NCBI GenBank assembly: GCA_049426725.1
Contig: JBMSYN010000004.1
Coordinates: 62,001-126,000, forward strand
DNA from: UBA961 sp049426725
GTDB taxonomy: Bacteria > Bacteroidota > Ignavibacteria > Kapaibacteriales > UBA961
Length of the DNA: 64,000 nt
Reading direction: 5' to 3'
The position numbers and the translations under genes were made by a program. Below, one piece after another: positions 44,587-53,839 of the stretch. Position 1 is the stretch's first letter. Each line of letters opens with the position of its first letter. The notes below the pieces were generated by a model. That model was not told the DNA's origin. It did not search any database and saw only the letters and a program-made list of their open reading frames with translations.

Positions 44587-45534
44587 ATGACAGAATTGAT
44601 CAAGCGATATAAAGACTGGAAAAAGGAAAGAGATGCAAAAAGGAAAGAGCCCTCAACTCCCGTTGAGCATGTCATTGCATGGTTTAAAACAATGTTTGGA
44701 GCGATTTTCTTCATCATGATTGTGAATGGATTGCTCTTTGGTTCTTTTGTTGTTCCTACAGGTTCAATGGAAAATACTGTTGCCACAGGTGATTTTGTAT
44801 TTGTAAATAGATTGATTTATGCGCCTTCAACACCACAGATGATTCCATTTATAAATAAACCACTACCATTTTATCGTTTGCCCGGTTATGCCACTCCCAA
44901 AGTTGGTGATGTGATTGTCTTCATCTATCCCGGTGATAGAGATGATATCGAACCTCGTGACTTTACGTATTATCTCAAGCGTTGTGTAGGTATTGCTGGT
45001 GATACGGTAGAAATCCGAAAGACGAGAGTATATGTAAATGGCAAAGAATTTGGATTGCCAAGAGATGGAAAATTTGATTTATCAATGGAACCACCCGTTG
45101 AGTATAAAGATCAATGGCTTCAAGCACAAAAAGAACATTCATTTCCCATTGGAAGAGGGTATACCCGTGATGATTGGGGTCCGATGCGAATTCCAAAGAG
45201 TGGTGATGTGATTCAACTTAGCAAAACCAATATCATGGAATGGGAAATATTCATTCGCAGAGAAGGTCATACCTTGGCGATTGAAGGTGATAAGATATAT
45301 ATCGACGGAAAAGCCACATCAACGTATACCGTAAAAAGAGATTATTGTTTTGGTTTGGGAGACAATCGCAATAATAGTGAGGATAGTCGCTATTGGGGAT
45401 TTATTCCCGTTGAGAATATTATCGGCACTCCCATGATTGTATATTGGTCTTGGGATACAGGTCGTCCAATCACTGATCTCTTTAAAAAGATTGCATCCAT
45501 TCGATGGTCTCGCATAGGCACCATCATTCAATGA
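44587..45534 (+). CDS. lepB: Signal peptidase I
   Basis: Cleaves Sec/Tat signal peptides at the outer face of the inner membrane. 315 residues with one membrane helix (about 38-58). The catalytic Ser is in VVPTGSMENTVATGD and the general-base Lys in YYLKRCVGIAGD. The C-terminal box GDNRNNSEDSRYWGFIP is the family's closing signature. The insert between the Lys box and the GDN box is long, as in many Bacteroidota enzymes. It sits in the same-strand run from queF to rfaE2. Confidence 0.93.
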   Translation: MTELIKRYKDWKKERDAKRKEPSTPVEHVIAWFKTMFGAIFFIMIVNGLLFGSFVVPTGSMENTVATGDFVFVNRLIYAPSTPQMIPFINKPLPFYRLPGYATPKVGDVIVFIYPGDRDDIEPRDFTYYLKRCVGIAGDTVEIRKTRVYVNGKEFGLPRDGKFDLSMEPPVEYKDQWLQAQKEHSFPIGRGYTRDDWGPMRIPKSGDVIQLSKTNIMEWEIFIRREGHTLAIEGDKIYIDGKATSTYTVKRDYCFGLGDNRNNSEDSRYWGFIPVENIIGTPMIVYWSWDTGRPITDLFKKIASIRWSRIGTIIQ

Positions 45535-45564
45535 GTGATTCCGCACTCAAATCAGGCATAGAGC

Positions 45565-46353
45565 ATGATTGAATTGTTCCGCATAGGTTTCTTGCAAATC
45601 ACATTGATTGATGTGCTTGATATCAGCATCGTCACAATTCTATTCTTTTCATTGTACACAGTTTTGCGTGATACAATTGCAGTGAGGATTTTGCTCGGAT
45701 TTATACTGATGTTGATTGTATCATTCATCACCCAATCGTTAAATCTCAAAGCATTGAATTGGATTTTGCGTGCGATAGCAGATATTTGGCTCATTGCATT
45801 CATCATTCTATTCCAACCGGAGATTCGAAGAGTATTGCTCATGATCACAAGAACAAAGTTGTTTCGCGTGATCGTAAAAAGGAATATGTCGCAAACTCTC
45901 GATCAAATTGTTGATGCAGTCAAAGAATTATCCGATAGGCATGTGGGTGCATTGCTGGTATTTCCGAGATCTCAAAATATCAAAATGACAATTGACACCG
46001 GAATACCGATTCAAGCGCTGGTGAGTTCAGAATTGCTTCTTTCTTTGTTTAATCCCAAATCGCCTTTGCATGACGGAGCGGTTATTATCGAAAATGACAT
46101 GATCACTGCCGCCAAATGCGTATTGCCATTGAGCGCTATGTCCAGAACAGATTTGGGAAACCTTGGAACCAGACACAGAGCGGCACTTGGTCTATCAGAA
46201 CAATCTGATGCGGTTGTAGTGATTGTCTCGGAAGAAACAGGTGCAATTTCTCTTGCAAAAGAAGGACATCTCACGCAGCAAGTTGGTATCAAAACATTTC
46301 CAACATTATTGCAAAAATATCTGTCATCAGGCACAATAGCCGATGGTGAATGA
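45565..46353 (+). CDS. cdaA: Diadenylate cyclase CdaA (c-di-AMP synthase)
   Basis: Makes cyclic di-AMP from two ATP. 262 residues with three N-terminal membrane helices (about 12-95), then the DAC domain. Catalytic motifs are DGA (in PLHDGAVIIENDMI) and RHR (in LGTRHRAALGLSEQ), followed by VIVSEETGAISLA. This is the single-domain membrane form, as in CdaA/DacA, rather than DisA. The usual glmM and CdaR partners are not adjacent. Confidence 0.93.
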   Translation: MIELFRIGFLQITLIDVLDISIVTILFFSLYTVLRDTIAVRILLGFILMLIVSFITQSLNLKALNWILRAIADIWLIAFIILFQPEIRRVLLMITRTKLFRVIVKRNMSQTLDQIVDAVKELSDRHVGALLVFPRSQNIKMTIDTGIPIQALVSSELLLSLFNPKSPLHDGAVIIENDMITAAKCVLPLSAMSRTDLGNLGTRHRAALGLSEQSDAVVVIVSEETGAISLAKEGHLTQQVGIKTFPTLLQKYLSSGTIADGE

Positions 46354-46400
46354 TCATTCCCCGAATTGTGCAGCCAATTCGGATAATCCCGTGAAAACAC

Positions 46401-47057
46401 ATGAGTCGACAATTTCAGGATGCATGCAATCAATTGATTGACACGCTTCGAGCAAAAGGCATAGTCAATGAAAATGTGTTGCGTGCCATGCAGCAAGTTC
46501 CAAGAGAACGCTTTGTTTCAGGTCCTTTCAAACAAAGGGCTTATGAAGATGTTGCATTGCCAATAGACAAACATCAAACCATTTCTCAGCCATTCACCGT
46601 AGCGAGAATGACAGAATTATTAGAACCCAAACCGGGTGATGCGATTCTTGAAATAGGTACCGGTTCTGGTTATCAAGCAGCGATACTTGCAGAAATGGGA
46701 GCAAAAGTGTACACCATTGAACGACATTTTGAATTGTACAATGCTGCGAGAACTATATTGAAGGAATTATACCCTATTGCTCAAATCCAATGCAGATTTG
46801 GTGATGGAACAATTGGTTGGTCTGAATTTGCTCCATATCAAGGAATCATTGTCACTGCCGGGGCACCTGAAATTCCTGAAGCTTTGCTTAAACAATTGGC
46901 AATTGGTGGACATTGCATCATTCCTGTTGGCAATGAGCGTTCGCAAGTCATGCATTGCATCATTCGTGAAGATGAACAAAGTTTTGCCGATTATCCTCTT
47001 GAGGATGTTAGTTTTGTTCCATTAATTGGCAAACAAGGCTGGAATGGAGAATCATGA
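46401..47057 (+). CDS. pcm: Protein-L-isoaspartate O-methyltransferase
   Basis: Methylates isoaspartyl residues in aged proteins using SAM. 218 residues. The substrate loop is IDKHQTISQPFTVARM. The SAM motifs are ILEIGTGSGYQAAILAEMG and IIVTAGAPEIPEALL. The C-terminal LIGKQGW end is family-typical. The stop overlaps the rfaE2 start (ATGATG), so the two are coupled. Confidence 0.93.
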   Translation: MSRQFQDACNQLIDTLRAKGIVNENVLRAMQQVPRERFVSGPFKQRAYEDVALPIDKHQTISQPFTVARMTELLEPKPGDAILEIGTGSGYQAAILAEMGAKVYTIERHFELYNAARTILKELYPIAQIQCRFGDGTIGWSEFAPYQGIIVTAGAPEIPEALLKQLAIGGHCIIPVGNERSQVMHCIIREDEQSFADYPLEDVSFVPLIGKQGWNGES

Positions 47058-47515
47058 TGAATGAAATCGACATACTCACAGAAGTGAAGAAGCTGAAAAG
47101 CGAGAAAAAGAGAATTGTCTTTACAAATGGCTGTTTTGACATTTTGCATAAAGGTCATGTAGCATATTTGCAAGCGGCAAAATCCTTGGGGGATATTCTG
47201 ATCGTGGGCATGAATACAGATGATTCTGTCAAAAGACTGAAGGGATCGGAGCGTCCTGTTAACTCACTCGAAGATCGTGCTTTCGTTTTATCTTCATTGC
47301 GTTCTGTAGACTATGTCGTGCCATTCGATGAGGATACACCGCTTTCACTCATTGAATCCATCATGCCTGATATATTGGTAAAAGGCGGTGATTATACAAT
47401 CGATACCATCATTGGTGCAAAAGAGGTCATTGCGCATGGTGGAGCAGTTGAAATCATTCCATTTGTTGAGGGCAAATCCACGACCTCCATCATAGAAGCA
47501 ATCAAGAAGTCTTGA
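47054..47515 (+). CDS. rfaE2: D-glycero-beta-D-manno-heptose 1-phosphate adenylyltransferase
   Basis: Adenylates heptose-1-phosphate for LPS inner core. 153 residues, equal to the C-terminal half of HldE; the kinase half is absent here. The nucleotidyltransferase motif is FTNGCFDILHKGHVAYL, and the second is the KGGDYTIDTIIGAKEV and EGKSTTSIIEAI end. It starts on the pcm stop codon. Its 3' end overlaps convergent kmo by 14 bases. Confidence 0.92.
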   Translation: MMNEIDILTEVKKLKSEKKRIVFTNGCFDILHKGHVAYLQAAKSLGDILIVGMNTDDSVKRLKGSERPVNSLEDRAFVLSSLRSVDYVVPFDEDTPLSLIESIMPDILVKGGDYTIDTIIGAKEVIAHGGAVEIIPFVEGKSTTSIIEAIKKS

Positions 47516-48866
47516 CCAATTCTTGATAGTTGTTCATCAAAGATTCCAAAGCTTCTCTATGCATTTCCGAATCGCTATCCAAAATGCCGGGTATCTCAAG
47601 CATGCCATCAATGATTGATTCATTCAGTTTGCCTCTTCTCAATGCCTCAGAATAGGGCATGTGATTGAATGTCACCATGGAATAAGCCGTGTGGAATGAA
47701 TCCGGGAACATATCCGAGAGCATTCTTTCAGCTTTTTTTCTTCTCAAAAACTCAGGATCGGCAACTAGATCACGCATTTCAATGAAATTGTTCAAAGCCA
47801 ATTCAGCAATAGCATCTCCATTGGGTTTTCTTGCAAGTTCATAGGCATGGAATAGGAAAGTCCAATCATCACTCGAATGTGCTTCAAGCATTTCATCAAA
47901 CACTCTGCAGTCTTCAAATCCTGCATTCATGCCTTGTCCGAAGAATGGAACGATCGCATGGGCAGCATCACCCATCAATAAAACTTTATTCTTATATGCC
48001 CATGGAAAAGCTTTTACCGTTACTAAAGATGAAACAGGATTATTGCGATAATCTTCCAATAAGGATGGCATCATTTTCATCGCATCAGGAAATTGCTCCG
48101 CAAAGAATGACATTATTTGTTCATCGGTTTGCAATGATGAAAATGATGGATTTCCTTCAAAAGGAAAAAAGAGCGTGCAGGTAAAACTACCGTCCATATT
48201 TGGCAATGCAATCATCATGTATTGCTTTCTTGGCCAAATGTGAAGAGCATGTTTTTCCATTTTAAAATCACCGGTCATATCAGCGGGAATATGTAATTCC
48301 TTATATCCATGTTCGATATAAAATTGCTGATAATTGAATCGGTCGGTTTTTTGTAGTACCTCACGCACCGCAGAATATGCACCATCGGTTGCAATGATGC
48401 AATCAGATTCAATGATGGAAGTACTGCCATCTTGATGCATGAAATGAGCTGTGGCAGATTCCAAATCCACATGTGTGCATCGCACATTGAATGTAATATT
48501 CACATTCTCAAAGGTGTCCGCACATTCAAGCAAAGCTTTGTTGATACCACCTCTTGACACCGAATTGATTGCCTGACCTTCCTTCCCATAGGGTTGATAT
48601 TGCTGAGCGCCGTCTATGGAATGCATTATTCTTCCATGCATCGGAATGGCAACGGAAAGGATATCATCAACTATTCCAGCTGCTTTCAATCCGCGAAGAC
48701 CTCTGTCGGACAATGCAAGATTTATTGATCTCCCTGCACTTAAGGTATTCAATCGCATGTCCGGTCTGCGCTCGAAAATTGAAATTGAATGACCTCTTTT
48801 TGCCAAATACACAGATAAAAGGCATCCTACAGGCCCAGCTCCGATGATGGTGATATGTTTGCTCAT
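47502..48866 (-). CDS. kmo: Kynurenine 3-monooxygenase
   Basis: FAD monooxygenase hydroxylating L-kynurenine to 3-hydroxykynurenine. 454 residues from ATG 48866, which is preferred to GTG 48872. The dinucleotide motif is IIGAGPVGCLLSVYLAKRGH. KMO-specific stretches are ERRPDMR, GRSINLALSDRGLRGL and the GDAAHAIVPFFGQGMNAGFED flavin motif. The C-terminal 80 residues include YSMVTFNHMPYSEALRRG, as in other KMO. No other kynurenine genes are next to it; an aminotransferase at 62180 may act on kynurenine. Confidence 0.9.
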   Translation of the reverse strand: MSKHITIIGAGPVGCLLSVYLAKRGHSISIFERRPDMRLNTLSAGRSINLALSDRGLRGLKAAGIVDDILSVAIPMHGRIMHSIDGAQQYQPYGKEGQAINSVSRGGINKALLECADTFENVNITFNVRCTHVDLESATAHFMHQDGSTSIIESDCIIATDGAYSAVREVLQKTDRFNYQQFYIEHGYKELHIPADMTGDFKMEKHALHIWPRKQYMMIALPNMDGSFTCTLFFPFEGNPSFSSLQTDEQIMSFFAEQFPDAMKMMPSLLEDYRNNPVSSLVTVKAFPWAYKNKVLLMGDAAHAIVPFFGQGMNAGFEDCRVFDEMLEAHSSDDWTFLFHAYELARKPNGDAIAELALNNFIEMRDLVADPEFLRRKKAERMLSDMFPDSFHTAYSMVTFNHMPYSEALRRGKLNESIIDGMLEIPGILDSDSEMHREALESLMNNYQELVKTS

Positions 48867-48897
48867 GTTCACTACTTTATTGATGAATTCAAGACTA

Positions 48898-48905
48898 CAA
48901 AATTA
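48898..48905 (-). promoter_or_regulatory. Probable -7 element of kmo
   Basis: TAATTTTG on the minus strand fits TAnnTTTG and ends 32 bases before ATG 48866. No -33 TTG box at 19 nt. Confidence 0.42.
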
Positions 48906-49001
48906 ACAACTCTATGCCAACCTAAGTTCATTCAGAAATACACTGAACAAAAAATGGTAATTTCACGGTAATTCTTGTTTAATTTTTGTTGATTGGTTCT
49001 A

Positions 49002-50132
49002 TTGAGAGGCAATATCTTTCCATATATTCTCTTTTTCATGATTCATGCATCTGTGATGTCATGGGGCGGGGAGACTTTGATTCGATGTTCACCATATCTT
49101 GATACATTGAATCCTAGGATTGCTCAAGCCATTCAAACATGGAAGAATTATGTGTCTTCCTCCCCGGATTCATTGCAGGAGCATGCGCTTTGGCCGGAAA
49201 AAGACAAAAATGAACGTTTTTCTTTTGATCCTGCGAGAGTTTGGGTATTTCAATCAAAAGAATTCATGAAGACATATCCAGGTTTGATTGTAAGCGCACA
49301 TGAGATTGAACCCGGATCAGTGATGATAAAGACATTGTTTCAAGGAACGGATTCAACAGGATTGACCATCCCAATTGCCTTATACAAAGTGATAGTTAAG
49401 TCAACTGGCAAAGAATGGCATCTAGAACATGTATTGGATCACATGACAAGTGATTGGACCAAAAGAACAATTGGAGGCATTACCTTTGTCATGTCCCCCG
49501 AACATCGCTATTCTTCTGGCACGGCGAGAAAAGCAGTGAGATTTTGTGATTCATTGACTGCTTTGTTTGATTTGCATGACATAGAACAGGCGACCTATTT
49601 TGTGGCGCAATCAAAAGAGGAACTGGCTTCCATTTTAGGATTTGATTTTTTTGTATCCATTCCGCAAGGATTAACATATCCCGAGAAAGAATATGTGTTC
49701 ACTGCCATGGATACGGAGTTTCATTCTCATGAATTGGCACATCTAATCTTTGGATCTTTCTCAAAAACACATACCTTTATCATTGAAGGCATCTCCACTT
49801 GGCTGGGAGGAAGTTTAGGTCAATCATTTGAAACATTGAGTAAATTGCTTGCAAAAGAATATGTTGCAAGACCTCAAACTTTGAGTTTTGATGCTGTTCT
49901 CAAGGCGGGGCAACAAGAATCGCTGGCATTTTACACATTTGGTGCAATTATATGCAAGCAAGTCTTTCATTTGTCCGGTGGTACCGGGTTAAAAAAATTC
50001 TTGGATGATGCAAGAGTGGAATCGAAAGATTTGTCAACTGTCATTGCAAGACATTTGGCCATCCAAGAACATGAAATAGATGCATTCATCAAAACTTCAT
50101 TACTTGATTCACATACATACAATAGTGATTGA
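49002..50132 (+). CDS. Putative exported gluzincin (peptidase MA-like) metalloprotease
   Basis: About 376 residues that I place by motif only. HELAHLIFGSFSKTHTFIIE contains HExxH and, 15 residues after the second His, a Glu, followed by GISTWLGG. This is the zinc-site layout of peptidase MA-like gluzincins. The N-terminus (FPYILFFMIHASVMSWGG) is a likely signal peptide, but it needs a TTG start (49002, or 48993), since ATG 49038 would leave it too short. Residues 30-200 have no recognised domain. The next gene starts one base after its stop. Confidence 0.62.
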   Translation: MRGNIFPYILFFMIHASVMSWGGETLIRCSPYLDTLNPRIAQAIQTWKNYVSSSPDSLQEHALWPEKDKNERFSFDPARVWVFQSKEFMKTYPGLIVSAHEIEPGSVMIKTLFQGTDSTGLTIPIALYKVIVKSTGKEWHLEHVLDHMTSDWTKRTIGGITFVMSPEHRYSSGTARKAVRFCDSLTALFDLHDIEQATYFVAQSKEELASILGFDFFVSIPQGLTYPEKEYVFTAMDTEFHSHELAHLIFGSFSKTHTFIIEGISTWLGGSLGQSFETLSKLLAKEYVARPQTLSFDAVLKAGQQESLAFYTFGAIICKQVFHLSGGTGLKKFLDDARVESKDLSTVIARHLAIQEHEIDAFIKTSLLDSHTYNSD

Positions 50133-50133
50133 T

Positions 50134-50661
50134 ATGCATTTTCGAATAGTCATATTCCTCCTTTTGCTTCTCATTTTGCCGACAAGCATCATGCATGCAC
50201 AATCAGATGCGGGTAATCCCAAGGTGCGTGGAATCATTGGTTTTTCAATTCCTGAATTTTTGCATGTGGGAGCACGATATCAATTGGATGATATCGAGAT
50301 TGGTGTGAGTGTAGGTTCATTTCCTTCAACAGAGCAATTGCTTACCTTGAATGCTGATTGTATCGTTCATGTATTTGAAGATCGAAATGCTGCTGGTCAT
50401 AAATCTTGGTATGGAAAAATTGGTTTCTCCTCTATGCATGAAGAAGGCGAATATGAAATCAATGATTATGTCTATACACACCTTAGATTCGGACATGAAT
50501 TTGCATTGTCAAAAACCATAGGTTTGCAATTGGATGGAGGTTTGATTTTTGAACTGAAACACAATGAGATCCAAAAAAAACCTTCCAATTCATGGTTTGA
50601 TTTTGACTTTGAATTTCCTGTATTGCCAAGTATTGGTCTAACGACTGTCTTTTATTTATGA
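50134..50661 (+). CDS. Exported protein, possible outer membrane beta-barrel
   Basis: 175 residues. ATG 50134 gives a strong signal peptide (RIVIFLLLLLILPTSIMHAQ). The mature part alternates in a beta-barrel manner and ends SIGLTTVFYL. No homologue recognised. It is one base after the putative gluzincin and 10 bases before dapA, so the three may be co-transcribed. Confidence 0.6.
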   Translation: MHFRIVIFLLLLLILPTSIMHAQSDAGNPKVRGIIGFSIPEFLHVGARYQLDDIEIGVSVGSFPSTEQLLTLNADCIVHVFEDRNAAGHKSWYGKIGFSSMHEEGEYEINDYVYTHLRFGHEFALSKTIGLQLDGGLIFELKHNEIQKKPSNSWFDFDFEFPVLPSIGLTTVFYL

Positions 50662-50671
50662 GAATAATCCC

Positions 50672-51562
50672 ATGATGAATCTTCCCTTGAAAGGAACAAT
50701 CACTGCACTCATCACGCCAATGAATGAAGATGGCTCGATTGATTTTGCAGCTCTCAAATCTCTCATTGACATGCAAATTGCAGGTGGAGTCACTGCATTG
50801 GTACCATGTGGTTCCACTGGAGAAAGTGCCACCATGACATTCGATGAAAAGTGCTCAGTGATTCAAGCGACAGTTGATCATGTTGCAGGAAGATTGCCTG
50901 TGATTGCCGGTACAGGATCAAATGACACTGTGGCTGCAATCAATCTTACCAAACAAGCAAAAGCATTGGGAGCGGATGCAGTCTTATTGGTATCGCCATT
51001 TTATAATAAGCCAACACAAAGAGGTTTGATTGCACATTTCTCAGCAATTGCGGATGCTTGTGATATTCCACAAATTCTCTACAATGTTCCCGGTAGAACA
51101 GCATCCAATATGCTTGCAGAAACACAATTGGCATTGGCGGAATCATATACGCATATCATTGCCACAAAAGAAGCATCAGCGGATTTGGAGCAGATAATGG
51201 AAATCATTAAACATAGACCTTCGCATTTTACCGTGTTGGCAGGAGATGATTCGCTTGCTCTTCCTATTATAGCAGCGGGTGGACATGGAGTGATATCCGT
51301 ATTGTCAAATTATGCACCTGCACAATTCAGTGCATGCATCACTGCTGCTTTGGAAGGTAGATGGGATGATGCAAGATCTTCGCATTATGCATTGTTTGAA
51401 CTCATGAAATTGAATTTCATTGAAACAAATCCCATCCCTGTGAAAGGTATTCTTTCCATGATGGGAATATGCAAAGAGGCCTATCGATTGCCAATGCAAC
51501 CGTTGCTTCCAGAGAATAAAGAACGATTGAGATTGGCACTGAAAAAAGTGGGTATATTATAA
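50672..51562 (+). CDS. dapA: 4-hydroxy-tetrahydrodipicolinate synthase
   Basis: Condenses pyruvate and aspartate semialdehyde in lysine/meso-DAP synthesis. 296 residues, TIM barrel. The pyruvate-binding GSTGES loop is in ALVPCGSTGESATM. The Tyr of the proton relay is in QILYNVPGRTASNM, and the Schiff-base Lys is in IIATKEASADLEQI. Family length is normal. It ends at a bidirectional terminator shared with groL. Confidence 0.94.
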   Translation: MMNLPLKGTITALITPMNEDGSIDFAALKSLIDMQIAGGVTALVPCGSTGESATMTFDEKCSVIQATVDHVAGRLPVIAGTGSNDTVAAINLTKQAKALGADAVLLVSPFYNKPTQRGLIAHFSAIADACDIPQILYNVPGRTASNMLAETQLALAESYTHIIATKEASADLEQIMEIIKHRPSHFTVLAGDDSLALPIIAAGGHGVISVLSNYAPAQFSACITAALEGRWDDARSSHYALFELMKLNFIETNPIPVKGILSMMGICKEAYRLPMQPLLPENKERLRLALKKVGIL

Positions 51563-51592
51563 AAAAATGGCTCTCTTTCGAGAGCCATTTCT
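51561..51592. terminator. Bidirectional terminator between dapA and groL
   Basis: Stem ATGGCTCTC (51567-51575) and GAGAGCCAT (51580-51588) with a TTTC loop. It has an A run on the left and TTTCTTT on the right, so it can serve dapA on the plus strand and groL on the minus strand. Confidence 0.85.
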
Positions 51593-51633
51593 TTGTGCGG
51601 GATGGAAATTCCCCGAAGGAAATTTCACATGTT

Positions 51634-53259
51634 TTAATAGTCCATGCCACCATGAGGCATTGCAGGCATAGGCTTTTCAGGCTCGGGCTTCTCAACGATT
51701 GTTGCTTCTGTTGTGAGCAATAAGCTTGAAACAGATGCAGCATTTTCAAGAGCAACTCTTGATACTTTCGTTGGATCGATAACGCCTGCTTTGATCAAAT
51801 CTTCATATTGCTCGGTGCGAGCATTGAATCCGTCTGAACCTGTTCCTTCCTTGATGCGATTTGCAATCACAGATGCTTCCAAACCTGCATTTGTGACGAT
51901 TTGTCGAATTGGTTCTTCAACCGCACGACGAATGATTGCAATTCCTGTATCTTGATCATGATTTTCACCACGGAGTCCATCAAGAACTTTTACAGCGCGC
52001 AAGTAGGCAACTCCACCACCGGGGACAATACCTTCTTCGACAGCGGCGCGTGTTGCATGCAATGCATCTTCAACGCGTGCTTTCTTTTCTTTCATTTCAA
52101 CTTCTGTTGATGCGCCAATTTTCAATACTGCAACGCCACCGGAAAGTTTTGCAAGACGCTCTTGCAATTTCTCGCGATCATAATCACTGGATGTTTTTTC
52201 AATCTGTGATTTGATTTCATTGATGCGTGTTTTGATATTGTCAGAAGAACCTGCGCCTTCAACGATTGTTGTATTGTCTTTGTCAATCGTTACTTTCTTT
52301 GCAGTACCAAGATATTCAACAGTTGCTGTATCGAGTTTATATCCTTTCTCTTCGCTGATGACTGTACCACCGGTGAGAATTGCAATATCTTCAAGCATTG
52401 CTTTGCGACGATCACCAAATCCCGGTGCTTTTACAGCGGCAACGCGCAATGTCCCGCGAAGTTTATTGACAACCAAAGTAGCAAGTGCTTCGCCTTCGAT
52501 GTCTTCAGCAATGATGATGAGTCCACGACCGGATTGAGCAGTCTTCTCAAGAATAGGAAGAAGATCTTTGATTGCACTAATCTTTTTGTCATGAATCAAA
52601 ATGAAAGGATTTTCAAGCGCAGCTTCCATCGTATCTGCATCAGTAACGAAATATGGTGAAAGATATCCGCGATCGAATTGCATACCTTCAACCACATCCA
52701 TGGATGTTTCTGTGCCTTTTGCTTCTTCTACAGTAATCACACCATCTTTTCCAACTTTTTCCATTGCATCTGCGATCAATGAACCTATGGTTTCATCATT
52801 GTTTGCGGAGATCGTGCCGACTTGTGCGATTTCGGTTTTGCCGGTCACTTCACGACTCATTTTTTTGAGCTCTTCTGTTAATGTTTTAACAGCCAAGTCA
52901 ATACCGCGTTTCAAATCCATTGGATTTGCACCTGCGGTCACATTCTTCAAACCTTCTCTCACGATTGCCTGTGCAAGAACGGTCGCGGTGGTTGTACCAT
53001 CACCAGCTGCATCACTTGTTTTGGATGCAACTTCTTTTACCATCTGCGCACCAAGATTTTCAATCGGATCTTCAAGTTCAATTTCCTTGGCGACTGTCAC
53101 ACCATCTTTGGTGACTGTTGGTGAGCCAAATTTTTTGTCAATGATCACATTGCGACCTTTAGGTCCAAGCGTCACTTTCACAGCATTGGCAAGTTGATCA
53201 ACGCCACGCTTGAGAGCTGAACGCGCTTCTACGTCAAATGTTATGATTTTCGATGCCAT
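51634..53259 (-). CDS. groL: Chaperonin GroEL (60 kDa)
   Basis: ATP-dependent folding chamber subunit. 541 residues. Readable signatures include VTLGPKGRNVIIDKKFGSPT, the ATP site DAAGDGTTTATVLAQAI, and LKIGASTEVEMKEKKARVEDA near the C-terminal hinge. The tail is MPAMPHGGMDY rather than the GGM repeats of E. coli. It follows groES by 36 bases on the same strand under the CIRCE operator. Confidence 0.97.
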   Translation of the reverse strand: MASKIITFDVEARSALKRGVDQLANAVKVTLGPKGRNVIIDKKFGSPTVTKDGVTVAKEIELEDPIENLGAQMVKEVASKTSDAAGDGTTTATVLAQAIVREGLKNVTAGANPMDLKRGIDLAVKTLTEELKKMSREVTGKTEIAQVGTISANNDETIGSLIADAMEKVGKDGVITVEEAKGTETSMDVVEGMQFDRGYLSPYFVTDADTMEAALENPFILIHDKKISAIKDLLPILEKTAQSGRGLIIIAEDIEGEALATLVVNKLRGTLRVAAVKAPGFGDRRKAMLEDIAILTGGTVISEEKGYKLDTATVEYLGTAKKVTIDKDNTTIVEGAGSSDNIKTRINEIKSQIEKTSSDYDREKLQERLAKLSGGVAVLKIGASTEVEMKEKKARVEDALHATRAAVEEGIVPGGGVAYLRAVKVLDGLRGENHDQDTGIAIIRRAVEEPIRQIVTNAGLEASVIANRIKEGTGSDGFNARTEQYEDLIKAGVIDPTKVSRVALENAASVSSLLLTTEATIVEKPEPEKPMPAMPHGGMDY

Positions 53260-53295
53260 GTTTAAAACCTCTTAATAAGAATTCAATTGAAATGA

Positions 53296-53586
53296 TCACT
53301 TTGTCAAAACAGCAAAAATGTCTGATTCACGCATGATGAGAAGTTCCTCACCATTTACGGAAACTTCAGTTCCGGAATACTTCCCATATAAAACAGAATC
53401 ACCAACTTTTACCTGCAAAGCTGCTACTTTGCCATCATCATTGACTTTTCCGGGACCAACGGCAATAACTTCTCCCTGCATGGGCTTTTCTTTAGCCGTG
53501 TCAGGAATGATGATTCCACCTGCTGTAACTTCTTCGGGTTTTGACGGGCGCACGAGTACTCTGTCGTGCAAAGGAGTCAAGTTCAT
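53296..53586 (-). CDS. groES: Co-chaperonin GroES (10 kDa)
   Basis: Heptameric lid of GroEL. 96 residues: NLTPLHDRVLVRPSKPEE at the start, the mobile loop with TAGGIIIPDTAKEKPMQG, and GDSVLYGKYSGTEV near the end. ATG 53586 is fixed by a Shine-Dalgarno GGAGG (53592-53596) five bases upstream; the longer frame to 53628 is not supported. First gene of groES-groL. Confidence 0.96.
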   Translation of the reverse strand: MNLTPLHDRVLVRPSKPEEVTAGGIIIPDTAKEKPMQGEVIAVGPGKVNDDGKVAALQVKVGDSVLYGKYSGTEVSVNGEELLIMRESDIFAVLTK

Positions 53587-53637
53587 TCGAACCTCCAAAA
53601 GATGAGTAAATTGAAATAGAATATGCAATATATGGTA

Positions 53638-53664
53638 TTAGCACTCTAAACCGATGAGTGCTAA
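53638..53664. promoter_or_regulatory. CIRCE operator of groES-groL (HrcA site)
   Basis: TTAGCACTC (53638-53646), nine bases, GAGTGCTAA (53656-53664): a perfect CIRCE inverted repeat, 52 bases before groES. HrcA binds this element and represses chaperonin genes until heat shock. hrcA itself is not in the window. Confidence 0.95.
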
Positions 53665-53706
53665 TGGCGGCTCTTGACGAAGGGGCAAGGCAGATTATTG
53701 TGTTAA

Positions 53707-53715
53707 TGTGGATAA
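53707..53715 (-). promoter_or_regulatory. Perfect DnaA-box 9-mer
   Basis: TTATCCACA on the minus strand (TGTGGATAA on the plus strand). A single match; one such 9-mer in 64 kb is about what chance gives. No cluster was seen, so this is not an origin. Confidence 0.3.
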
Positions 53716-53839
53716 CTTTTTTGTGATATGGCATAATTGGGGAAATTTTGTATTTCTATCCATAGTCCGAGTAACTTTTCCACATCGAGAAATCCTTTCG
53801 AATCCGTATCTTCGTGAGCAGCCAAGAGGAGATATTTCA

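Noticed and set aside
52601..53197. 198-codon frame on the plus strand
   Set aside because: It lies entirely antisense to groL, which has full GroEL motifs.
53707..53830. Replication origin beside groES
   Set aside because: One perfect DnaA box and one weak match only; no cluster, no AT-rich unwinding region and no dnaA or dnaN nearby.
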